Below the pieces are notes generated by a model, which was not told the DNA's origin, did not search any database, and saw only the letters and a program-made list of their open reading frames with translations. Below are positions 7,113 to 14,682 of a DNA stretch of 14,682 bases, piece after piece (positions within the stretch are counted from its first letter, which is position 1; every line of letters begins with the position of its first letter). The translations under genes and the position numbers were made by a program. Source of the stretch: DATKDU01 sp035512595 (lineage in GTDB: Bacteria; Planctomycetota; Planctomycetia; Pirellulales; Pirellulaceae); NCBI GenBank assembly GCA_035512595.1, contig DATKDU010000164.1, positions 1 through 14,682 on the forward strand, in the 5' to 3' direction.

Positions 7113-8207
7113 ATGTCGGCTCGCTCTCGCCAACGTGTCTCCCGCCGAAGATTCCTCGCTGCTGCCGCTGGCACTGCCGCGGTTATTGCCGCGCCGACTG
7201 TCCTCACTGCCTCTAAGATCGATAAGTCGCTCGTCGTTGGCGAAGGGGATTATCGCTATGAGGTGATCCACGAGTGGCCGCAACTGCCCGACAAATTCAC
7301 CTGGCAGACGACGCACAACGTGGCCGTGGATAAGTCGGGCTGCCTGTACGTGATCCACGAAGGGCACGAGGACAAAAAGGACCATCCGTCGATCTTCGTC
7401 TTCGATCCGGAAGGAAAATACATCCGCTCGTTCGGCGAGCAGTTCCAAGGGGGCGGCCACGGCATCGAAATCCGCGAGGAAGGAGGGCAAGAGTTTCTCT
7501 ACGTGTGCGCGTACCAGATGAAGAAAACGTTCGCCAAGATGGACCTCAAGGGAGAAACGGTCTGGCAGAAGTTCGCGCCGATGGACTCCGGCGTCTACGC
7601 GGCCGGCGAAGACAAGAAGCCCGAAAAGGTGTGGGGGCGAGACCGGTTCATGCCGACCAATTTCGCGTTCCTGGATGACGGCGGCTTTCTGCTGGCCGAC
7701 GGCTACGGCGCGTTCTACATCCACCGCTATGACAAGGAGGGCAACTGGGTCTCCTGCTTTGGCGGCCCCGGCGAAGGGAAGGGGAAGTTCAACACCCCCC
7801 ACGGCATTTGGGTCGATCGGCGAGCCGGCCGCGAACCGTCAATCGTCGTCTGCGACCGGGCGCATCACACGCTTCAAACCTTTACGATGGACGGGAAGTA
7901 CCTCGAGACGCTGACCGGCTACGGCCTGCCGGCGAATGCCGAGACGCATAAGAACCTGCTGGTGGTGCCGGAATTGCACGCCCGCGTAACGCTGCTCGAT
8001 GAGAAGAACCAGGTGGTCGCGCGGCTGGGGGACGACGTCGCCCGCGTTACAGCCAAGGACGGCGGGCAGATTCGCGGCAACAAGGGCCTGTGGCACAACG
8101 GCAAATTCGTCCATCCGCACGATGCGTGCTTCGGCGCCGACGGCAGCATCTTCGTCGCGGAATGGGTCGGGACCGGCCGCGTCTCGAAGCTGCGGCACGT
8201 GAGCTGA
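7113..8207 (+). CDS. Tat-exported NHL-type six-bladed beta-propeller protein
   Basis: This 364-residue protein has a twin-arginine signal (SRRRFLAAAAG at 10-20, then a hydrophobic AAVIAAPTVLTA stretch). A series of propeller-blade repeats follows, with cores such as NVAVDKSGCLYVIHEG, IFVFDPEGKYIRSFG, FAFLDDGGFLLADGYG, HRYDKEGNWVSCFGGPGEG and HDACFGADGSIFVAEW. This is the NHL type seen in many planctomycete exported proteins, where propellers serve as binding scaffolds or as lyase or oxidase folds. No catalytic set is recognisable. The start is fixed by AGAGAGGA at 7098-7105, 8 nt from GAGG (7101-7104) to ATG, and by the Tat motif that follows. The frame is open upstream to 6600, but that part runs antisense through the DUF1592 gene. 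The promoter at 7028-7057 fits. A ligand cannot be named. Confidence 0.88.
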   Translation: MSARSRQRVSRRRFLAAAAGTAAVIAAPTVLTASKIDKSLVVGEGDYRYEVIHEWPQLPDKFTWQTTHNVAVDKSGCLYVIHEGHEDKKDHPSIFVFDPEGKYIRSFGEQFQGGGHGIEIREEGGQEFLYVCAYQMKKTFAKMDLKGETVWQKFAPMDSGVYAAGEDKKPEKVWGRDRFMPTNFAFLDDGGFLLADGYGAFYIHRYDKEGNWVSCFGGPGEGKGKFNTPHGIWVDRRAGREPSIVVCDRAHHTLQTFTMDGKYLETLTGYGLPANAETHKNLLVVPELHARVTLLDEKNQVVARLGDDVARVTAKDGGQIRGNKGLWHNGKFVHPHDACFGADGSIFVAEWVGTGRVSKLRHVS

Positions 8208-8213
8208 CATACT

Positions 8214-8264
8214 TGTAGGTCGGCCTTTCCAGGCCGACCGCCGGCCCGGAAGGGCCGTCCTACA
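8214..8264. repeat. nested palindromic repeat (two hairpins inside one dyad)
   Basis: The 51-bp element begins TGTAGG and ends CCTACA, and 21 of the outer 25 positions pair across the centre. Each half is itself a hairpin: GGTCGGCCT-TTCC-AGGCCGACC (perfect 9-bp stem) and CGGCCC-GGAA-GGGCCG (6-bp stem). It lies 7 nt after the stop of the NHL gene and 15 nt before the next ATG, with no T-tract. It may be a dispersed REP/BIME-like element that limits read-through or protects the upstream mRNA. Whether it recurs elsewhere in the genome cannot be seen here. Confidence 0.75.
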
Positions 8265-8278
8265 GAAAGGCACGGGCG

Positions 8279-9796
8279 ATGTACTGTCGATCGGCACTAA
8301 CGATCGCATTCTCGATGCTGCTGGTGCTGCGCGCTCCGGCCGAAGATCCAACCGCGGGATTCCGGCAGACCGCCGTACTGGCCGCCCCCGAAGCCATTCA
8401 AGCCGCCGCGGCCGATCGCAGATTCGTCTACGCGATCAGCAGCACGCAAATAGCGAAGTACGACCGCACCAGCGGCCAGCGGATCGCTGTCAGCCACGGC
8501 TCGGCAACGCATCTCAACAGCGGCTTTCTGTGGAAAGGCAAGCTGTACTGCGCGCACTCAAACTACCCGCGCAAGCCGGAGTATAGCGAGATAAAAATCC
8601 TCGACGTCGAGACGATGGAGCTCAGGGCGTTCAAGGATTTCGGCAACTTTGGCGGCAGCCTCACTTGGGTCATTCGCCGCCAGGGGCACTGGTGGTGCAA
8701 CTTCGCCCGCTACGGCGCGGACAACGGCCGAACGTTCCTCGTCAAGTTCGATGACGAGTGGAATGAGCAGGCCCGCTTCACCTATCCCCCCGAAGTCATT
8801 CGCGAACTCGGCAGCTACAGCCTCTCCGGCGGAATTTGGCATCACGACTCACTGCTTGTCACCGGCCACGACGATCCGCTGCTGTTTGAACTCAAGCTCC
8901 CCAAGGAGGGATCGGTTCTCCAGTTCGTTGGCAAGCATCAGGTTCCGTTCACAGGCCAGGGGATTGCCGCCGATCCGCTGACCGGCGGCCTCGTCGGCAT
9001 TCATCGAGCCAACCGACAAGCCATCTTTGCGACTGCCGATCCTCCGCAGCCGCTGCGGCTGCGGGTCCTGACCTACAACATCCACCACGCCGAAGGAATC
9101 GACGGCAAGCTCGACCTCGCGCGGATCGCCCGCGTGATCGAATCGGTCGATCCCGACCTTGTCGCTCTTCAGGAAGTAGACCAGCGCGTCGAGCGAACGA
9201 AGGCGGTCGATCAGCCGGCCGAACTGGCCCGGCTGACGGGACTGGAAGTCGTCTTCGGCGCGAACATCGAGCTGCAAGGGGGGCACTACGGCAACGCGGT
9301 TCTGTCACGCCTGCCGATCCGTCGGCACGAAAACCACAAGCTGCCATGCTTTGACGACGGCGAGCAGCGGGGCGTCCTGGAAGTGGAGTTCGAGCTGCCC
9401 GGGCATTCGCAGCCGCTCGCCCTTCTTGCCACGCACCTCGACCACCGCCCCGATCATCGCGAGCGTATCGCGTCCGCAGAAGCGATCAACAAGCTCATTG
9501 CCGACCGACTCGATCAGCCGGCCATTCTGGCGGGCGATTTGAACGCCACGGCCGACAGCCCGCCGCTGGCGGTTATCTGGAAGCAATGGCAAAACACCAG
9601 CCGCCAGATGCAGCCGACGATCCCGGTCGCCAGGCCGGCGCGGCAGATTGACTACATCCTGGTTCGTCCCGAAGCCCGCTGGCATATCATGGAGACAAAG
9701 GTGCTCGACGAGGCGATCGCCTCAGATCACCGCGCCCTGCTGACGATTGTCGAGGCGATCCCGGCGAAACGATCGACGCAAGCTCGCGAACCATGA
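8279..9796 (+). CDS. secreted fusion: propeller-like domain + endonuclease/exonuclease/phosphatase domain
   Basis: This 505-residue protein has a short signal peptide (about 1-21, ending RAPAEDP). Residues about 25-255 form a beta-rich propeller-like domain, with repeated strands such as FVYAISSTQIAKYDRTSG, LNSGFLWKGKLYCAHSNYP and GGIWHHDSLLVTGHDDPLLF. It resembles planctomycete exported proteins sometimes labelled cycloisomerase, though that activity is not evident. From about residue 261 a complete EEP metallo-phosphoesterase domain follows: TYNIHHAEG, catalytic QEVD (Glu299), THLDH (His386), GDLNA (Asp420, Asn422) and C-terminal SDHRALL (Asp483, His484). EEP enzymes cut phosphodiester or phosphomonoester bonds in nucleic acids, sphingomyelin or inositol phosphates; the substrate here is unknown, and export argues for an extracellular or periplasmic one. 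The stop overlaps the next gene in ATGA. A frameshift-free fusion in one frame seems real. Confidence 0.82.
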   Translation: MYCRSALTIAFSMLLVLRAPAEDPTAGFRQTAVLAAPEAIQAAAADRRFVYAISSTQIAKYDRTSGQRIAVSHGSATHLNSGFLWKGKLYCAHSNYPRKPEYSEIKILDVETMELRAFKDFGNFGGSLTWVIRRQGHWWCNFARYGADNGRTFLVKFDDEWNEQARFTYPPEVIRELGSYSLSGGIWHHDSLLVTGHDDPLLFELKLPKEGSVLQFVGKHQVPFTGQGIAADPLTGGLVGIHRANRQAIFATADPPQPLRLRVLTYNIHHAEGIDGKLDLARIARVIESVDPDLVALQEVDQRVERTKAVDQPAELARLTGLEVVFGANIELQGGHYGNAVLSRLPIRRHENHKLPCFDDGEQRGVLEVEFELPGHSQPLALLATHLDHRPDHRERIASAEAINKLIADRLDQPAILAGDLNATADSPPLAVIWKQWQNTSRQMQPTIPVARPARQIDYILVRPEARWHIMETKVLDEAIASDHRALLTIVEAIPAKRSTQAREP

Positions 9797-10782
9797 GTGC
9801 CGACTCCACAACTTTGCTGCGGCGACGGCGGCGTCTGGCTGTGCTCGCGCCCAATGCGGCCCTGTTTCTTGTGGCCTGGACCGTCTTGTTTGGCTGCGAG
9901 CACTTCCGCTGGCTGCGGCGCTACGATGAAATTCTCGCCGCGGTCGCGGCAGGAATCAGCATCAGCCAGTTTCTCGTGCTGGCTTTCTTTCTGGCCTTGC
10001 ACGCGCGTCCCGTGCCGCGCCGCTGGCTGTTGGCAGTGGCGGTCATTGCCGGAGCCAGCTTCGCGTACTGCACCATCAGCCTGCTCTTCCAGCTTCACTC
10101 GCTGATCCGCCGCTGGATCGATCCGACCTTTGCGCTATTCAATCAAGTGGCCTTGCTGCTTTCGCTGGTTGCGGTCGGCATGTTGTTTCTGCTGCTGCTG
10201 CGGCTGGCCATGTGGCCCTGCCGCCATTTCCTCGGCTGGCGCGTCGCCTGGGAGGAGCAGGAGGCGGGCGGCACACGCCAGTTCAGCCTGGCGGAGATCT
10301 TCTTCATCACGGCCGGCGTCGCGGTGAGCTGTGCCCTGGCGCGGGCCCTGTTTGACGCACTGTTGACGGTCCCTTTGGTCTATGGCGCGATCCTGCTGTC
10401 CGCCGCGCTGCCGACGCTGCTAGCCACGTTTGTCGTCGCCCCCGGCAGCGGGCGCTGGCGGGCCGGGAGCGTCCTGCTCGTCTGGTCGTGCTTCGTCGCC
10501 ATCCTGCTGACGCCGGCATTGGCCTGGGTTCACAACGAGCTGGGGTTGCTGGACCGCTGGCTTGGCCGGTGGACGACTCTCCAGCCTGGGTCGCCTCATG
10601 CCCTCGCAATTGCCGCCGCCTTCACGCTGGCCGTCATGTTCACTGGGCGGCTGAATTGGCTGCTCCTGGCCAGGCTTGGGCTGCGCTATCGCGCCGGCTT
10701 CCATCAGGCTCTCGTCCCGGCAAGCGCCACAGGCACCGTTGACTCTGCCGCCCGTTTGACACCCCCCGCTGTGCCGCGCTAG
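9793..10782 (+). CDS. eight-helix membrane protein of unknown function
   Basis: This 329-residue protein overlaps the stop of the EEP fusion gene by 4 nt (ATGA), so it is probably translated from the same mRNA. Its Arg-rich N-terminus (RRRRR at 10-14) precedes about eight hydrophobic segments near 15-36, 46-70, 78-101, 115-140, 168-190, 193-215, 223-246 and 269-293. Residues 163-184 (QFSLAEIFFITAGVAV) resemble the 'QFSLR.LL' lead-in common in planctomycete membrane proteins of unknown role. No transporter or enzyme motif is visible. The short cytoplasmic segment WEEQEAGG between helices 4 and 5 is the most charged loop. Its TAG stop forms part of the -10 of the acs promoter. The membrane topology is well supported; the function is unknown, and a partnership with the secreted EEP fusion is inferred only from coupling. 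Confidence 0.75.
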   Translation: MSADSTTLLRRRRRLAVLAPNAALFLVAWTVLFGCEHFRWLRRYDEILAAVAAGISISQFLVLAFFLALHARPVPRRWLLAVAVIAGASFAYCTISLLFQLHSLIRRWIDPTFALFNQVALLLSLVAVGMLFLLLLRLAMWPCRHFLGWRVAWEEQEAGGTRQFSLAEIFFITAGVAVSCALARALFDALLTVPLVYGAILLSAALPTLLATFVVAPGSGRWRAGSVLLVWSCFVAILLTPALAWVHNELGLLDRWLGRWTTLQPGSPHALAIAAAFTLAVMFTGRLNWLLLARLGLRYRAGFHQALVPASATGTVDSAARLTPPAVPR

Positions 10783-10785
10783 AAT
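10756..10785 (+). promoter_or_regulatory. near-consensus sigma70 promoter of acs, overlapping the preceding stop codon
   Basis: A perfect -35 TTGACA (10756-10761) is followed by an 18-nt spacer and TAGAAT (10780-10785, five of six bases). The first three bases of the -10 are the TAG stop of the membrane protein gene. Transcription should start near 10792, about 108 nt before the acs ATG. Confidence 0.65.
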
Positions 10786-10795
10786 CGCCGATGCC

Positions 10796-10899
10796 ATGAA
10801 TCGGGCGGCCGATGCGCCTAGCGCGACATCTTTGCCGCCCGTTTTTGTTATCGCTGATTACCCGTTCGTCTCTCCCTCTCCCCCTAGGCCCAGGCAATC

Positions 10900-10903
<4 letters not shown>
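10796..10903 (+). other. possible 35-codon leader ORF before acs
   Basis: An ATG at 10796 opens a 35-codon frame (beginning MNRAADAPSATSLPP) that ends in a TGA overlapping the acs ATG as ATGA (10900-10903). It spans the terminator-like hairpin, and its start lies within a few bases of the predicted transcription start, so it would be nearly leaderless. Its Pro/Ser-rich content gives no family match. It may be accidental. The coupling overlap and the position in the leader are the only support. Confidence 0.25.
10803..10846 (+). terminator. terminator-like hairpin in the acs leader
   Basis: GGGCGGC (10803-10809) pairs perfectly with GCCGCCC (10834-10840), with further pairing inside (GATG 10811-10814 with CATC 10827-10830), followed by GTTTTTGTT. 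It fits a rho-independent terminator for the upstream 8-TM gene. Because the acs promoter lies before it, it is also inside the expected acs transcript, so it could act as an attenuator. Confidence 0.55.
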
Positions 10904-12846
<1,943 letters not shown>

Positions 12847-12875
12847 GCACCGTCTCCTACAGGGCGCAGTCGATT

Positions 12876-12879
12876 GAGG
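12876..12879 (+). promoter_or_regulatory. Shine-Dalgarno GAGG selecting a GTG start
   Basis: GAGG lies 6 nt before GTG 12886, whereas the alternative TTG at 12874 overlaps the GAGG itself. This favours GTG 12886 for the leucine-rich-repeat gene. Confidence 0.5.
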
Positions 12880-12885
12880 TCGAAC

Positions 12886-14304
12886 GTGCGAGAGCAAGTC
12901 AAGGTTGGCGCTACGTCGGGATCAATCTTTTCGCCAAGGCGCTGGCAGCGATCCACTTGGGTCGTTACAGCGATCATCTTCATGGCTTTGTTGATCGCAA
13001 ACCTGCCGGGTCAGGTCGTGTCCTTCCCTCGGATCGAACTACCCAACAGCCTCCAAACGGGGTTCCCAATCGACTGGCGCTACGAGCACGGATGGCCTTG
13101 GACCTATCTCGTGCGGGCCGAGTTTGACCATACGTTCCAGATGCATATGCCCATGCTTTGGGATGGGCCGTCTTCTGCAGACTGTTGGAAGCTGTGGAGT
13201 GACTTGCCGCGGCTGCATTACTTGGCACTGATCGGAAACTTGTTGATTGCGGGAGTTTTCGTTGGTGCGAGCGGAGTTGGATTTGAGTGGTGGCGGCGTC
13301 GCCGCAATCGAATCTGGCAATTGCACTTGCTCGACGTTTTCCTATTCATCGCGGTGCTGTCAGGGGCATTGGCCCTGTGGATGGCCTCTCGCAGTCAATA
13401 CCTACGAGAGCAACAAGTCCTTTCTCTGCCGAGTGATCCCACTGCACCGATCAATGACGAATTCCCGCTCATGCTGATCGAAAGTCACAGCGTGCAACGT
13501 CGCAGCCCATCATGGATCCGCCTGTTGTCCGAGGAATCGCCACTTCGTTCGTTCGACCGCGTGATCGGAATCGAAGTTCCGGCATCCGAATTGCCCAAAG
13601 CCATCCCGTTCAGGAATCTGCGGACGATTGCAATTCATCATGAAGCCACCGACCGCGACCTGGCGACACTATCGCGCTTCCGAGAACTCGAGGCGCTGCG
13701 GCTGTTTGCCGTTAGCGTAAACGGCGATGACGAAGGTGCCGAGCCACAATTGCTTGAGTTGCCCGCAATGCCACATCTGAGAGGGCTGTCGTTGTCCCTA
13801 ATTCGTCAGCCAGTCGCAGGACTCTCAAAGCTCCAGTCGTTGGAAGTGCTCGAGTTAGACGAATGCGCGGTCAACAACTCCATGCTGGATGAGTTGGAGA
13901 GTCTCAAGCGACTTCGGGAGCTGTCGCTTGCCGAAACGAAGATCACCAGTGAAGGACTCGAGCATTTGGCCGGGCTTTCTCAATTGGAGAAACTCGTCCT
14001 CGATGATACGCTGATCGACGATAGCGGGCTGTCCCATCTCAGCGGACTTCTGCGACTCAACGACCTTTCACTGGCACGGACGCACGTTTCCGGTGATGGT
14101 TTGAGGCATCTCGATCGTTTGCCCCACCTTCAGATCCTATCACTGATTGATACTGAAATATCTGACGCCGACATCGAAGCGTTAAAGAGGCTTCGTCACC
14201 TAAAGTGGCTAACGGTGAGCAACCGTCGGCTAAGCGACGACGCGATCTCGGTGCTACGCAGGGAGCTGCCACACTGCGATATTCATGTCCTGAACACGCG
14301 GTAA
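12886..14304 (+). CDS. membrane-anchored leucine-rich-repeat protein
   Basis: With the GTG start this protein has 472 residues. Hydrophobic helices lie at about 25-41 (VVTAIIFMALLIANL), 111-134 and 147-168; a conserved-looking aromatic loop (YEHGWPWTYLV) lies between the first two. The C-terminal part, from about 225 to the end, is a leucine-rich-repeat array with bacterial 24-residue units of the pattern L..L.L..T.I...GL..L, for example LRELSLAETKITSEGLEHL and LNDLSLARTHVSGDGLRHL. LRRs bind proteins; the partner is unknown. It follows acs by 39 nt with no obvious promoter or terminator between them, so read-through from acs is possible. Its G+C content and third-position bias are visibly lower than in acs and the upstream genes, suggesting a more recent arrival or relaxed selection. 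Family features are clear; the role is not. Confidence 0.82.
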   Translation: MREQVKVGATSGSIFSPRRWQRSTWVVTAIIFMALLIANLPGQVVSFPRIELPNSLQTGFPIDWRYEHGWPWTYLVRAEFDHTFQMHMPMLWDGPSSADCWKLWSDLPRLHYLALIGNLLIAGVFVGASGVGFEWWRRRRNRIWQLHLLDVFLFIAVLSGALALWMASRSQYLREQQVLSLPSDPTAPINDEFPLMLIESHSVQRRSPSWIRLLSEESPLRSFDRVIGIEVPASELPKAIPFRNLRTIAIHHEATDRDLATLSRFRELEALRLFAVSVNGDDEGAEPQLLELPAMPHLRGLSLSLIRQPVAGLSKLQSLEVLELDECAVNNSMLDELESLKRLRELSLAETKITSEGLEHLAGLSQLEKLVLDDTLIDDSGLSHLSGLLRLNDLSLARTHVSGDGLRHLDRLPHLQILSLIDTEISDADIEALKRLRHLKWLTVSNRRLSDDAISVLRRELPHCDIHVLNTR

Positions 14305-14333
14305 GGGATCAAGGGTCGCCGGTCTCCATGATC

Positions 14334-14348
14334 GCCGCAAACTGCGGC
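14334..14348 (+). terminator. weak hairpin after the LRR gene
   Basis: GCCGCA-AAC-TGCGGC is a perfect 6-bp stem 29 nt after the LRR stop. There is no T-tract after it, so it is only a weak terminator candidate. Confidence 0.25.
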
Positions 14349-14389
14349 CTAGCGGGGTCCCGTCCCTACCCTCCCGCAAGTCTCTCGCG

Positions 14390-14395
14390 TAGAAT
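14390..14395 (+). promoter_or_regulatory. possible -10 element of ssrA
   Basis: TAGAAT at 14390-14395 is identical to the -10 before acs and has a similar GCCGATG just downstream. No good -35 is found at the right distance. Transcription from it would start about 40 nt before the mature tmRNA 5' end, consistent with a precursor trimmed by RNase P. Confidence 0.35.
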
Positions 14396-14444
14396 GCCGA
14401 TGGTGAAAAGAGATCGCGTCGGCAGCCAACAAGAGAACTTCCCT

Positions 14445-14682
<238 letters not shown>

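Overview
The window looks like a chromosomal piece of a planctomycete, probably a Pirellulales-type lineage. This is inferred from gene content, since no rRNA is present. The main clues are a Planctomycetes-type multidomain cytochrome (DUF1587/1592/1588/1585 architecture) in an ATGA overlap with a DUF1552 Tat-exported protein, a secreted ankyrin protein beside them, a Tat-exported NHL-type propeller, membrane proteins with the planctomycete '(Q)FSL..(L)' entry motif, high G+C and many starts without a strong Shine-Dalgarno. 

Layout. Positions 1-321 hold no intact gene, only hints of decayed coding sequence. From 322 to 6949 everything is on the minus strand, transcribed right to left: a cytochrome-c/DUF1592 protein (6949-4613), a DUF1552 protein (4616-3270), a striking inverted array of 10-bp repeats (3175-3252), a secreted ankyrin-repeat protein (3148-1670) and a CNNM/CorC-type CBS membrane protein (1557-322). 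A divergent promoter region (about 6950-7112) separates this from a plus-strand half: a Tat-exported NHL propeller (7113-8207), a nested palindrome (8214-8264), an unusual secreted fusion of a propeller-like domain with an endonuclease/exonuclease/phosphatase domain (8279-9796), a coupled 8-TM membrane protein (9793-10782), acetyl-CoA synthetase acs (10900-12846), a membrane-anchored leucine-rich-repeat protein (12886-14304) and, running off the right edge, the 5' part of tmRNA (ssrA, from about 14445), whose tag reads (A)ADHILVAESNLALAA. 

How the genes relate. The DUF1592 and DUF1552 proteins form an export-linked pair typical of planctomycetes: the first has a signal peptide and two CxxCH motifs, the second a twin-arginine signal. 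Their biochemical role is unproven. The ankyrin protein is also exported and probably shares the transcript or locus. The NHL protein, the propeller-EEP fusion and the 8-TM protein form a second, partly coupled set that probably acts at or outside the cytoplasmic membrane. acs and ssrA are housekeeping genes. 

No complete, clearly new defence or mobile system is visible. The most unusual items are the 3+5 inverted decamer array, the propeller-EEP fusion, the duplicated ankyrin tail left behind the CNNM gene, and the acs leader, where a near-consensus promoter overlaps the previous stop codon and is followed at once by a terminator-like hairpin.
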